Positions 23,590 to 31,539 of a stretch of DNA of 58,051 nucleotides are shown here, in pieces. This stretch comes from Parcubacteria group bacterium GW2011_GWB1_44_7 (GTDB lineage: Bacteria > Patescibacteria > Paceibacteria > UBA9973 > DSPV01): the NCBI GenBank assembly GCA_000999175.1, contig LCJJ01000004.1, positions 1 to 58,051 of the forward strand, written 5' to 3'. Numbering within the stretch: position 1 is the first letter of the stretch; the number at the start of each line of letters is the position of its first letter. The translations under genes and the position numbers were made by a program. Below the pieces are notes generated by a model. The model did no database searches, was not told where the DNA came from, and saw only the letters and a program-made list of their open reading frames with translations.

Positions 23590-25767
23590 ATGAATTTAAA
23601 TAAAATTTTGCGCTGGGTGGCACTGGGGGGAATTTTTTTGGTGCCGTTCGTGCCGCTGGTGGTGGCGAATAATTTATTTTTTCCGTTTATTACCGGCAAA
23701 GCGTTTGTTTTCAGAATTTTGGTAATGATTGCCACCGGCGCTTGGCTGATTTTGGCTTTGCGCGATGAGGACTACCGACCGAAAAATTCCTGGCTTATCA
23801 AAGCGCTTGTCGCTTTTCTTATTATCATCGGTTTGGCTGACATTTTCAGCGCCAATCCGTCCAAAAGTTTTTGGAGCAACTTTGAACGGATGGAGGGCTG
23901 GGTGGGCATTTTCCATCTATTTTTGTATTTTTTGGTGGCGGGAACAATGCTCAATGATTGGAAATATTGGAAAAGATTTTTTCAAACCTCAATCACGGTC
24001 AGCGTGATAATGGCCGGTTATGGTATTTTTCAATTAGCCGGCGTTTTAGTAATCAATCAAGGCGGCACGCGGTTGGACGGCACTTTCGGTAATGCCACTT
24101 ATTTGGCTGTTTATATGCTCTTCCACATTTTTCTGACTTTTTTCCTTCTACTGCGCGAGCGTTTCAGCAAAACCGGACAATGGATTTACGGCGTCATTAT
24201 CGCTTTGCAATTATTCATTCTTTATCACACTGCTACTCGCGGCGCGGTTCTGGGGCTAATCGGCGGAATTTTAATTGCGGCGATTTTAATCGCCTTGTTT
24301 GACAAAGAAAGATTGTTTTTGAAAAAAGGCGCCAAGATTACTTTGGTGACCGTTTTGATTTTAATCATCGGTTTTATTGCCGTTAGAAACACTAATTTTG
24401 TCCAAAAAAGCGCCGCTCTGTCGCGCCTGGCTTCCATTTCCCTAAATGAAGCCGCTCCGCGTTTTATGGTGTGGCAAATGGGCTGGCAAGGTTTCAAAGA
24501 GCGACCGATTTTAGGCTGGGGACAAGAAAGTTTCAATTTTGTTTTCAATAAATATTATAATCCGCAAATGTTCACCCAGGAACAATGGTTTGACCGCGCC
24601 CACGATATTATTTTTGATTGGCTGATTGCCGGAGGTTTATTGGGACTTTTGAGTTATCTTTCAATTTTCGCCGCGCTTTTATTTTACCTTTGGCGCGGCA
24701 AAAATGGAGGATTTTCTTTTTCCGAAAAAGCGGTTTTTACCGGTTTGATTGCCGCTTATTTTTTTCAAAATATTTTCGTTTTTGATAATCTCGGCAGTTA
24801 TATTATGTTCTTTTCCTTATTGGCGTTTATCCATTTCAGTTATGGCCAGCCTTTCCCTGATAAATGGGGAAAAAAATTAGTTTTTGACAAAATAATCGTT
24901 AATCGCATTGTAGCGCCTTTAATTGTGATTGTTGCCGTTTTCGGTCTATATTTTTTCAACACTAAACCGTATCTAACAAGTCGGGCGCTAATTGATGCTT
25001 TGCGAGAAAAGACTGTGGACCAAAAATTCGTCTTGTTTGAAAAAGCTTTGGCTTATAATTCTCTTGGCAACGCCGAGATTCGAGAGCAACTTTCCCAAAC
25101 AGCTTTAGCGGTCGGCGCGGCTCAAGAAGCACCGGTAGAATGGAAGCAGAAATATTTTGATTTGGCTCGGACGGAACTTCTGACACAATTGGCGGTACCT
25201 AAAATCGGCGACGCCCGCTATGAACTTTTCCTCGGTTCATTCTTAACCAGATTTCAGCGTTACGATGAATCATTGATTCATCTGAATAAAGCCCTGGAGC
25301 TTTCGCCGAAAAAACAGATAATTTTATTTGAAATCGGTTTGGTTTATATCAATTCCGAAAAATACGTTCAAGCGCTGGAGGTTTTCCGTCAAGCCTATGA
25401 ATTAGAAAAAAATTATGCTGATGCCCGCGATTATTACGCCGTAGCCGCCATTTACGCCGGTAAAAACGATTTAGTGAAATCTTTGCTGGAACCGGTGTAT
25501 GGCACGACTTTGGTGGACGGTGATAATTTTATCAAGGCCTACGCCGACACCAATCAATACCAAAAAGTTTTGGCAATTTGGCAAGCGCGGGTGGAAAAAA
25601 ATCCTAATGTTATCAAGAATTACATCGGGCTTGGCGCTTCCTATCTTTTAATCGGGCAACGAACGAAAGCGATTGAAGCAATTGAAAAAGCCATTACCCT
25701 TGACTCCAGTTTCAAAGAACAGGGCGAATATTATATCCGAGAAATTCGCGCCGGCCGTAATCCTTAA
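23590..25767 (+). CDS. O-antigen ligase/polymerase-like membrane protein with C-terminal TPRs
   Basis: The 725-residue protein has about 10-12 membrane helices in the first ~430 residues. The family's large periplasmic-loop landmark is present: RLASISLNEAAPRFMVWQMG, then FKERPILGWGQESF. This is the Wzy_C/WaaL pattern with the arginine and the GWG.E.F motif. The last ~250 residues hold tetratricopeptide-like repeats (YDESLIHLNKALELSP, YVQALEVFRQAYELEKN, RTKAIEAIEKAITL). The family attaches or polymerises lipid-linked glycans on the outer face of the membrane. It fits the glycan genes before it. TPRs may bind the acceptor or partner proteins. Confidence 0.85.
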   Translation: MNLNKILRWVALGGIFLVPFVPLVVANNLFFPFITGKAFVFRILVMIATGAWLILALRDEDYRPKNSWLIKALVAFLIIIGLADIFSANPSKSFWSNFERMEGWVGIFHLFLYFLVAGTMLNDWKYWKRFFQTSITVSVIMAGYGIFQLAGVLVINQGGTRLDGTFGNATYLAVYMLFHIFLTFFLLLRERFSKTGQWIYGVIIALQLFILYHTATRGAVLGLIGGILIAAILIALFDKERLFLKKGAKITLVTVLILIIGFIAVRNTNFVQKSAALSRLASISLNEAAPRFMVWQMGWQGFKERPILGWGQESFNFVFNKYYNPQMFTQEQWFDRAHDIIFDWLIAGGLLGLLSYLSIFAALLFYLWRGKNGGFSFSEKAVFTGLIAAYFFQNIFVFDNLGSYIMFFSLLAFIHFSYGQPFPDKWGKKLVFDKIIVNRIVAPLIVIVAVFGLYFFNTKPYLTSRALIDALREKTVDQKFVLFEKALAYNSLGNAEIREQLSQTALAVGAAQEAPVEWKQKYFDLARTELLTQLAVPKIGDARYELFLGSFLTRFQRYDESLIHLNKALELSPKKQIILFEIGLVYINSEKYVQALEVFRQAYELEKNYADARDYYAVAAIYAGKNDLVKSLLEPVYGTTLVDGDNFIKAYADTNQYQKVLAIWQARVEKNPNVIKNYIGLGASYLLIGQRTKAIEAIEKAITLDSSFKEQGEYYIREIRAGRNP

Positions 25768-25830
25768 AAATTTTGTCTTAATTCAAATTAAATATTGAGA
25801 AATGAACAAATACCTATTTTTTTGTTTTTC

Positions 25831-25839
25831 TGTTAAAAT
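25831..25839 (+). promoter_or_regulatory. Extended -10 promoter of the restriction-modification genes
   Basis: TGTTAAAAT (TGn-TAAAAT) ends six bases before the ATG at 25846. A leaderless transcript is implied. No good -35 was seen. Confidence 0.5.
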
Positions 25840-25845
25840 GTGTAC

Positions 25846-27006
25846 ATGAATGCCAAAAGACAACTGGGACAGTTTTTTACTACTAACTCCGATTATATCC
25901 TTAGCGGATTTTCCAAATTAGTAAGAAGTAGGAATGTCAGGGATCCTTTTGCTGGTTCAGGGGAACTTGTTGATTGGGCAAATAAAAACGGTGCCAGATC
26001 GGTCATTGGTTTTGATGTTGATAATTCTTATGTTGACAATAAAACAATTTTCAAAAACGACAGCATAAATAATCCGAAAAAATATGATTTTGTTCTAACA
26101 AATCCACCTTATCTTCACAAGAACAAAGCAAATGAAAATATAAAAGACAAATATTTCGCTGGCGCCAACTCTAATTTTGAAGACCTGTATCAAGTGTCAA
26201 TAAAATCAATTCTCAATTCCAAAGAGGGAATAGTTATTGTTCCCCTAAATTTTCTGTCTGCCGAAAATTCGGAAAAAATCAGAAGAATCTTTTTTGATAA
26301 GTTTACAATCACCCGAGTAAACGTTTTTGCCGAGCAGGTTTTTAACGACACCACTTATAATGTGATATCTTTTCATTATAAAGAGAAAAACAAAAACTCC
26401 AATAGCGTTAGTATGGACACTTTCTTGTTCCCAGAAAAAACCAAAATTAAATTAGAATTGAAAAAAGAATTTGGTTGGCAGATGGGCGGAGAATTCGCCG
26501 CCAAAATCAATTCCACGAATAATTTTTTGGGGATTTATAGATTGACAACAGATTATCTCAAAGATGGTCCAATAAAATTGCGGCTGGCATTCAATAATAT
26601 AAAAAACATTGAGACATATAATCTTGATGAAAATTTGAAACACGCCATAGAAAAGAACATTTTGTTTTTACGAGCGATTGATAGCAAGAACGGCAAGAAA
26701 ATTCAATTGGAGGATATAAGAAAATATTGTGTTTACGGATTAGTGGGTAAAAATACCTCTCGCAATATGGCGCACTTATTACTTAGAAAACCGTTAACAA
26801 TTGACGAACAGAAAAAACTCATTGTATTGTTCAATAAAGAACTTCGAGGGGCGCGCGAAAAGTATTCGTCTTTATTTCTTACTAATTTTAGGGACAACAA
26901 CAGAAAAAGAATAAGTTTTGAATTTGCTTACAAACTACTTAATTATATTTACCTTAACAAACTTTACCCCAGGTTGGAGAATTACAAGTTTAATTTTGGA
27001 GCATGA
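25846..27006 (+). CDS. Adenine-specific DNA methyltransferase of a type II R-M system
   Basis: The ATG at 25846 is chosen because the -10 box ends at 25839; a GTG lies two codons upstream. The 386-residue protein has the SAM-binding motif DPFAGSG (33-39), the acidic motif IGFDVD, and the catalytic NPPY (86-89) of N6-adenine methyltransferases, in gamma-class order. The rest is probably the target-recognition domain. It overlaps the next gene by 4 bases (ATGA). It would protect the host DNA against the partner nuclease. The two genes look more A+T-rich than the glycan genes and were probably acquired. Confidence 0.87.
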   Translation: MNAKRQLGQFFTTNSDYILSGFSKLVRSRNVRDPFAGSGELVDWANKNGARSVIGFDVDNSYVDNKTIFKNDSINNPKKYDFVLTNPPYLHKNKANENIKDKYFAGANSNFEDLYQVSIKSILNSKEGIVIVPLNFLSAENSEKIRRIFFDKFTITRVNVFAEQVFNDTTYNVISFHYKEKNKNSNSVSMDTFLFPEKTKIKLELKKEFGWQMGGEFAAKINSTNNFLGIYRLTTDYLKDGPIKLRLAFNNIKNIETYNLDENLKHAIEKNILFLRAIDSKNGKKIQLEDIRKYCVYGLVGKNTSRNMAHLLLRKPLTIDEQKKLIVLFNKELRGAREKYSSLFLTNFRDNNRKRISFEFAYKLLNYIYLNKLYPRLENYKFNFGA

Positions 27007-27926
27007 CAAATCTTGAAATTTTTGAGTTTTGTAAAAGTAAACCGGAAAAACATTTTGACCAGTTTTACTTTTTTGTTGATAAGGATAAAAATTTAGCTGA
27101 GCATATTGAGAAAATCAAAAGGATAAAAGAAAAACTGATAACCCTCAAAGAAATTTTAAAAAGAAGCAATACAGAAAAATTAGCAGAACAAATTTTTGAA
27201 GATTTGTCCATAGAACTTATTAACGGTGGGAGTTATTCCGAATTTGCTTGTTTTGCCAATGCTTGTGATACAAGTATTAACAAGGTTTCCAGAAACAAAA
27301 AACTCTTGAGGGAGTTAACGGAGCTGTATTTACAAAAAAGAGAAATTATAGAAATTGTTCCGGCGGAATGGGTACAAGCGATTATTGATAAAGGTGCATC
27401 TAGAAGAAAAGGTAAATCCGGGGAAGACAAACTCTCAAAAATCTTATTACAGAATGGTTTTAGCGGAACGAAAACCATCAAAGATTTTATAGAAGCGAAT
27501 AAAACTTTTGCGGATTTCACTGGTGGAGAATCGGGTGATTTTTCACCAGTGGGCGTTTATAAAAATTTTGGTGTTAAATTTGGCAAAAAAACGCAAGGTA
27601 AGAAATTGGATTTAATTATTAAGAAAGACGGGCAAATCTATTTTCTGGAAGCGAAACATTTAAAAGTTGGCGGTGGCGTACAGGATAAACAAATTATTGA
27701 AATAATAAATCTATTAAATTTTAAAACGGGAAAAGAAAACCACCATACAGTTTCTTTTCTGGACGGCATTTATTCAAACGCCCTTTTGTCGATCGGTGTG
27801 GGTTCAAGGTCAAGAAAATTAAAAAATAAAATTCAAAAACAATATGTTGATGTTATCAAATCTCTAAAAAACAACCCGGGCAATTTTTGGTTGAATACTG
27901 CTGGTTTTGAGAAATTTTTTTTATAG
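27003..27926 (+). CDS. Type II restriction endonuclease, PD-(D/E)xK-like
   Basis: The 307-residue product pairs with the methyltransferase (overlap of 4 bases, same strand). A nuclease core is suggested by GKSGEDKL (Glu141) and by LDLIIKKDGQIYFLEAKHLK. The latter supplies Asp203, Glu216 and Lys218 in the D-X(n)-E-x-K arrangement. The N-terminal 130 residues are helical and probably bind DNA. Recognition sequence and subtype are not readable. Assignment rests on motif plus partnership, not on a named family. Confidence 0.75.
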   Translation: MTNLEIFEFCKSKPEKHFDQFYFFVDKDKNLAEHIEKIKRIKEKLITLKEILKRSNTEKLAEQIFEDLSIELINGGSYSEFACFANACDTSINKVSRNKKLLRELTELYLQKREIIEIVPAEWVQAIIDKGASRRKGKSGEDKLSKILLQNGFSGTKTIKDFIEANKTFADFTGGESGDFSPVGVYKNFGVKFGKKTQGKKLDLIIKKDGQIYFLEAKHLKVGGGVQDKQIIEIINLLNFKTGKENHHTVSFLDGIYSNALLSIGVGSRSRKLKNKIQKQYVDVIKSLKNNPGNFWLNTAGFEKFFL

Positions 27927-27945
27927 GTTATTAGTTTTAACTCAT

Positions 27946-28314
27946 ATGAAAATAAACATTAAAGGAACCAACTTTTTAATTACATCTGACATTGCCGATT
28001 ATCTGAACGAAAAATTAAAAAGTGTCGTCAAATTGATTGACCAAAATGACGAAACGGCGATGTTTGACATTGAATTGGGACGCACCACTCGTCATCATCA
28101 AACCGGCAATATTTTTCGGGCAGAAATCAATCTTCGTCAAAAAGGCGGCGACAGTCGGGCGGTATCGGAAGCAAGCGATATTTTTTCAGCGATTGATTTG
28201 GTCAAAGACCAAATTCTTGACGAATTGCGTGGCGCTAAAGGCAAACGTTTGCGTTTTATCAGAAAAAGCGGTCGGAAAGTCAAAGAATGGTTGCGTCGAT
28301 TTTATCGGCGTTAA
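27946..28314 (+). CDS. raiA: Ribosome hibernation-promoting factor (short HPF/RaiA)
   Basis: The ATG at 27946 starts the conserved MKINIKGTNFLITSDIADYL. An in-frame ATG 39 bases upstream gives an unsupported extension. The 122-residue protein matches the HPF/YfiA beta-alpha fold, with the pattern HHQTGNIFRAEINLRQKGGD and a basic tail (RKSGRKVKEWLRRFYRR). It binds the 30S subunit in slow growth and blocks mRNA and tRNA sites. The C-terminal dimerisation domain of long HPF is absent. Its last 35 bases overlap fmt on the other strand. Confidence 0.88.
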   Translation: MKINIKGTNFLITSDIADYLNEKLKSVVKLIDQNDETAMFDIELGRTTRHHQTGNIFRAEINLRQKGGDSRAVSEASDIFSAIDLVKDQILDELRGAKGKRLRFIRKSGRKVKEWLRRFYRR

Positions 28315-29158
28315 TAAATTGATAGTAGAGAATTTCTTTTTTACCTTCCGGAATCACTGATTCTATTTTCAGTTTATCGTCTGTAAACGAAGCTTTTGTT
28401 ATTTTTATTCTTTTTTTCTCTCCATTTCTTACGACGAAAAAATAAGTGCCGGGCCAACCGGTAAAAGCTTGGATTTTGAGAAAATTCTGGCGCGGATTGC
28501 CATTCAAATCAATCAAGCCGTCTTCTTTGTTAATTTTCGGACAGAAAGTCGCCATTATTTCGTCTTGGGGAATCGGTTTAATTTTGCCAGCAAGCCATTT
28601 TGGCATTGTTTCCGCCAAAAGTTTTCCACCTTCTGCCGACAATCTTTCTGAAAGTTCTATATTGTTTGGAATTTGCCAGCCCGAGGCTGGTCCGCCTTGG
28701 GCGGAAAATTCCCGTTGCGTCAGCAACGGCCCATGGTCTATTTTCTCATCCATCAACATTATTGATACGCCGATATTTTTTTCATCATTTAAAATTTGCG
28801 CTTGAATCGGCGAAGCGCCGCGATATTTGGGCAATAGGGAAGGGTGTACATTGAGCATGCCTTTAGGGAAAGAAGTAAGAATTTTTGCCGGTATAATCTT
28901 TCCGTAAGAAGCCACGATTCCTAATTGTAAGTTGTTGATTGTAAGTTGTCGGTTAAAATTTTCTGGTTGGAGAAAGGCAACTTTATTTTCAATCGCCCAA
29001 AGTTTGACGGGCGGGGAAGTAAGTTTCAAACCTCGGCCTTTTGGTTTATCGGGCGTAGCAATAATCAATGTCGGCAAAAAGTTGTTTTTTTTAAGTTCAT
29101 CTAAAACACCTACCGAAAAATTATCTGTTCCGAAAAAAGCAAAATTTAGATTTTTCAT
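28280..29158 (-). CDS. fmt: Methionyl-tRNA formyltransferase
   Basis: The 292-residue enzyme formylates initiator Met-tRNA with 10-formyl-THF. The catalytic trio is visible: Asn103 and His105 (LNVHPSLLPKYRGASP), and Asp141 (MDEKIDHGPLL). The N-terminal FAFFGTDNFSVGVL and the GRGLKL block are normal. The C-terminal domain is somewhat short, so the family's usual ~310 residues are nearly reached. It forms an operon with def, 4 bases apart. This operon reads toward the HPF gene, and the ends overlap by 35 bases. Confidence 0.93.
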   Translation of the reverse strand: MKNLNFAFFGTDNFSVGVLDELKKNNFLPTLIIATPDKPKGRGLKLTSPPVKLWAIENKVAFLQPENFNRQLTINNLQLGIVASYGKIIPAKILTSFPKGMLNVHPSLLPKYRGASPIQAQILNDEKNIGVSIMLMDEKIDHGPLLTQREFSAQGGPASGWQIPNNIELSERLSAEGGKLLAETMPKWLAGKIKPIPQDEIMATFCPKINKEDGLIDLNGNPRQNFLKIQAFTGWPGTYFFVVRNGEKKRIKITKASFTDDKLKIESVIPEGKKEILYYQFINADKIDATIL

Positions 29159-29162
29159 AAGT

Positions 29163-29714
29163 TCATTTTTGGGTTTTTTGTTCAGCTAATTCTTCCGGCG
29201 TTATTTCCACCACATCTTTGGCTTTATCGATAAACAAAACACCCTCCAGGTGGTCCATTTCGTGCTGAAAAATTTGCGCGAGAATACCGCCGGCGCCCCG
29301 AGTGAATTCTTTACCTTCTTCATCAAAAGCGCGGATGGTGGCATTATTGGCGCGTCGCACTTTGCCATAAAGCCAACGAACTGACAGGCAGCCCTCTTCT
29401 GATTCTTTTTTCTTTTTAGAAATACTGATTAACTCCGGATTAATACAAATCAAATCTTCGGGCATCTTTTCATTATTGGAAATCTTGTCTTTTCTTTTGT
29501 CAAGCCACCTGCCGGCGATGATAAAAATTCTTAATGCCGCGCCGACTTGCGGCGCAGCAATAGCGACGCCGTCTTCTTCGCCGGCCAGCGCGGCTTTCAT
29601 TTTTTTGATCAATCGCCGAATTTTTGGCGACCGGATTTCTGCCAACGACAAAGGTTTGGTAATTTGCCGCAAAATCGGCTCACCGGCCTGGTAAATTCCT
29701 CTAATTTTCGTCAT
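29163..29714 (-). CDS. def: Peptide deformylase
   Basis: The 183-residue metalloenzyme removes the formyl group from new proteins. All three motifs are present: GVAIAAPQVG (Gln56), EEGCLSV (Cys109) and QHEMDHLEGVL (His151, Glu152, His155). The insertion between motifs 1 and 2 (about residues 72-88, charged) is longer than in the E. coli enzyme. It is transcribed with fmt from a promoter just upstream (29721-29748) whose -10 lies six bases from the ATG. Confidence 0.95.
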   Translation of the reverse strand: MTKIRGIYQAGEPILRQITKPLSLAEIRSPKIRRLIKKMKAALAGEEDGVAIAAPQVGAALRIFIIAGRWLDKRKDKISNNEKMPEDLICINPELISISKKKKESEEGCLSVRWLYGKVRRANNATIRAFDEEGKEFTRGAGGILAQIFQHEMDHLEGVLFIDKAKDVVEITPEELAEQKTQK

Positions 29715-29720
29715 TTTACA

Positions 29721-29748
29721 ATTATATTGATTTTACCGAGAAATTCAA
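29721..29748 (-). promoter_or_regulatory. Promoter of def-fmt, leaderless
   Basis: On the minus strand TTGAAT and TATAAT are 16 bases apart. TATAAT ends six bases before the ATG of def. Confidence 0.7.
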
Positions 29749-29771
29749 CATTTTATTTAAGTGAAATTACA

Positions 29772-29780
29772 TGCTATTAT
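29772..29780 (+). promoter_or_regulatory. Extended -10 promoter of gatC, leaderless
   Basis: TGCTATTAT (TGn-TATTAT) ends seven bases before the gatC ATG. It is back to back with the def promoter. Confidence 0.55.
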
Positions 29781-29787
29781 TTTGATT

Positions 29788-30077
29788 ATGTTGAAACTTG
29801 AAGAAATAGACAAGTTAACGGAATTGGCGCGGTTGAAAATCCCAGCGGAGGAAAAAAAAATTCTTCGAAAAGAAGTGGGCGAAATTTTGGAATATGTCGG
29901 ACAGATTCAGAAACTTTCATCGAAAGAACCAGCGAAAGAAGTAGGTTTAGTCCACAATATTTTTCGCGAAGATAAGGAGATAAGGAACCACATCAAACCG
30001 GCAAGTTTACCGATGCTCTTTTGGCTAATGCGCCAGAAAAGAAAGATGGTTATGTGAAAGTGAAGAAAATTCTTTGA
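29788..30077 (+). CDS. gatC: Aspartyl/glutamyl-tRNA amidotransferase subunit C, with a frameshift near the C-terminus
   Basis: The ATG at 29788 starts LKLEEIDKLTELARLKI, the normal GatC beginning. The reading frame is good to about 30003, then continues to a TGA at 30055-30057 with an unrelated tail. In the next frame, from 30006, the family ending is found: FTDALLANAPEKKDGYVKV, then KKIL and stop at 30075-30077. One base is missing around 30001-30006. Either the gene carries a real one-base deletion or the sequence has an error. GatC clamps GatA and GatB in the complex that converts Glu-tRNA(Gln) or Asp-tRNA(Asn). Confidence 0.85.
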
Positions 30078-30097
30078 TATTTGTGTTTTAAATTTCT

Positions 30098-31534
30098 ATG
30101 ATTGACTTAAAAAATTTAACAATCAAGTCTGCCCACCAACATTTAATGAAAGGAGATTTTTCCGTGAAAGAATTGACCGAAAATTATTTGGCGGAAATTA
30201 AAAAAAAGAATCCCAAATTGAACGCTTATTTGGAAATTTTTGAAGATGTTTTGGAGCAAGCCGACATGGCGGACGATAAAATAAAAATGGGTAAGGCCAG
30301 TTTGTTGACTGGTATTCCCTTTGCTATTAAAGATAATATTTTAATTAAAAATCATCGCGCCGGCGCTGCTTCAAAGATTTTGGAGGGTTACATTGCGCCT
30401 TACGACGCGACAGTAATTGAAAAATTAAAAGAAGCCGGCGCGATTTTTTTAGGCCGAACTAATATGGATGAATTTGCTATGGGTTCGTCCACTGAAAATT
30501 CCGCTTATGGTGTGACCAAAAATCCCCGCGACGAAACGCGTGTAGCCGGCGGTTCTTCGGGCGGTAGCGCGGCGGCGGTGGCCGCTGACCTAGCGCTGGC
30601 AGCGCTCGGTTCTGACACCGGTGGCTCCATTCGTCAACCGGCAAGTTTTTGCGGTTTGATTGGTTTGAAACCGACTTACGGCGCCGTTTCTCGTTTCGGT
30701 TTAATGGCCATGGGTTCGTCGCTTGACCAAATCGGGACGTTGACGAAAACCGTAGAAGACGCGGAAATTATTTTTAACGCGATTCGCGGACAAGACCCGA
30801 TGGACGGCACGACAATTTCTGAAAAAACTTATCCTACCGAGGAGTTACCAAAGAAATTTGTTGTCGGCGCGCCGCGCGATTTTTTAGACGAAGGTATTGC
30901 TCCGGAAGTTTTAGAAAATTTTGAGGCAAGTTTGAAGAAATTAAAAGAAGCTGGCGCGGAAATCCGCGATATTAAATTGCCAAACATACAATATTCTTTA
31001 CCGGTTTATTACATCATTATGCCGGCTGAAGTGTCTTCCAACTTGGCCCGTTTCGACGGCATAAAATTCGGGACGAAAATTTCCGGCGATAATCTTTTGG
31101 ATGATTATCTAAAAACTCGCGGCCAGCTTTTTGGCAGAGAAGCGCGGCGGCGAATCATTCTCGGCACTTATGTCTTGTCCGCCGGTTATTATGACGCTTA
31201 TTACAATCGAGCGGTAATGGTGAGAAAATTGATTGCTGATGATTTTAAAAAAAATTTCGCCGAAGGAGTCCACGCCATCGCCACACCGACCACGCCGACG
31301 CCGGCTTTTAAAATTGGCGAAAAATCCAACAATCCGCTTCAAATGTATTTAGCCGACATTTTTACCGTAACTGCCAACATCGTCGGCGTACCGGCGATTT
31401 CCATTCCTTCCGGTTTTGCCGAGCAGAAAGGCAATCCGCCGACCAGCGGACTACCCATCGGCCTACAACTTCAAGCTTATTGGGGATGCGAAACTCTCCT
31501 CTTTGAAATCGGTAAAAAATTTGAGAAAATGTAA
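30098..31534 (+). CDS. gatA: Aspartyl/glutamyl-tRNA amidotransferase subunit A
   Basis: The 478-residue amidase releases ammonia from glutamine and passes it to GatB. The Ser-cisSer-Lys triad is present: Lys78 (FAIKDNIL), Ser153 in GGSSGGSAAA, and Ser177 in GSDTGGSIRQP. Family blocks LGRTNMDEFAMGSS and FGLMAMGSSLDQIG are intact. It is 20 bases after gatC. GatB does not follow; the next gene is an unrelated membrane protein. So gatB must be elsewhere in the genome, if present. Confidence 0.95.
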   Translation: MIDLKNLTIKSAHQHLMKGDFSVKELTENYLAEIKKKNPKLNAYLEIFEDVLEQADMADDKIKMGKASLLTGIPFAIKDNILIKNHRAGAASKILEGYIAPYDATVIEKLKEAGAIFLGRTNMDEFAMGSSTENSAYGVTKNPRDETRVAGGSSGGSAAAVAADLALAALGSDTGGSIRQPASFCGLIGLKPTYGAVSRFGLMAMGSSLDQIGTLTKTVEDAEIIFNAIRGQDPMDGTTISEKTYPTEELPKKFVVGAPRDFLDEGIAPEVLENFEASLKKLKEAGAEIRDIKLPNIQYSLPVYYIIMPAEVSSNLARFDGIKFGTKISGDNLLDDYLKTRGQLFGREARRRIILGTYVLSAGYYDAYYNRAVMVRKLIADDFKKNFAEGVHAIATPTTPTPAFKIGEKSNNPLQMYLADIFTVTANIVGVPAISIPSGFAEQKGNPPTSGLPIGLQLQAYWGCETLLFEIGKKFEKM

Positions 31535-31539
31535 ATATC

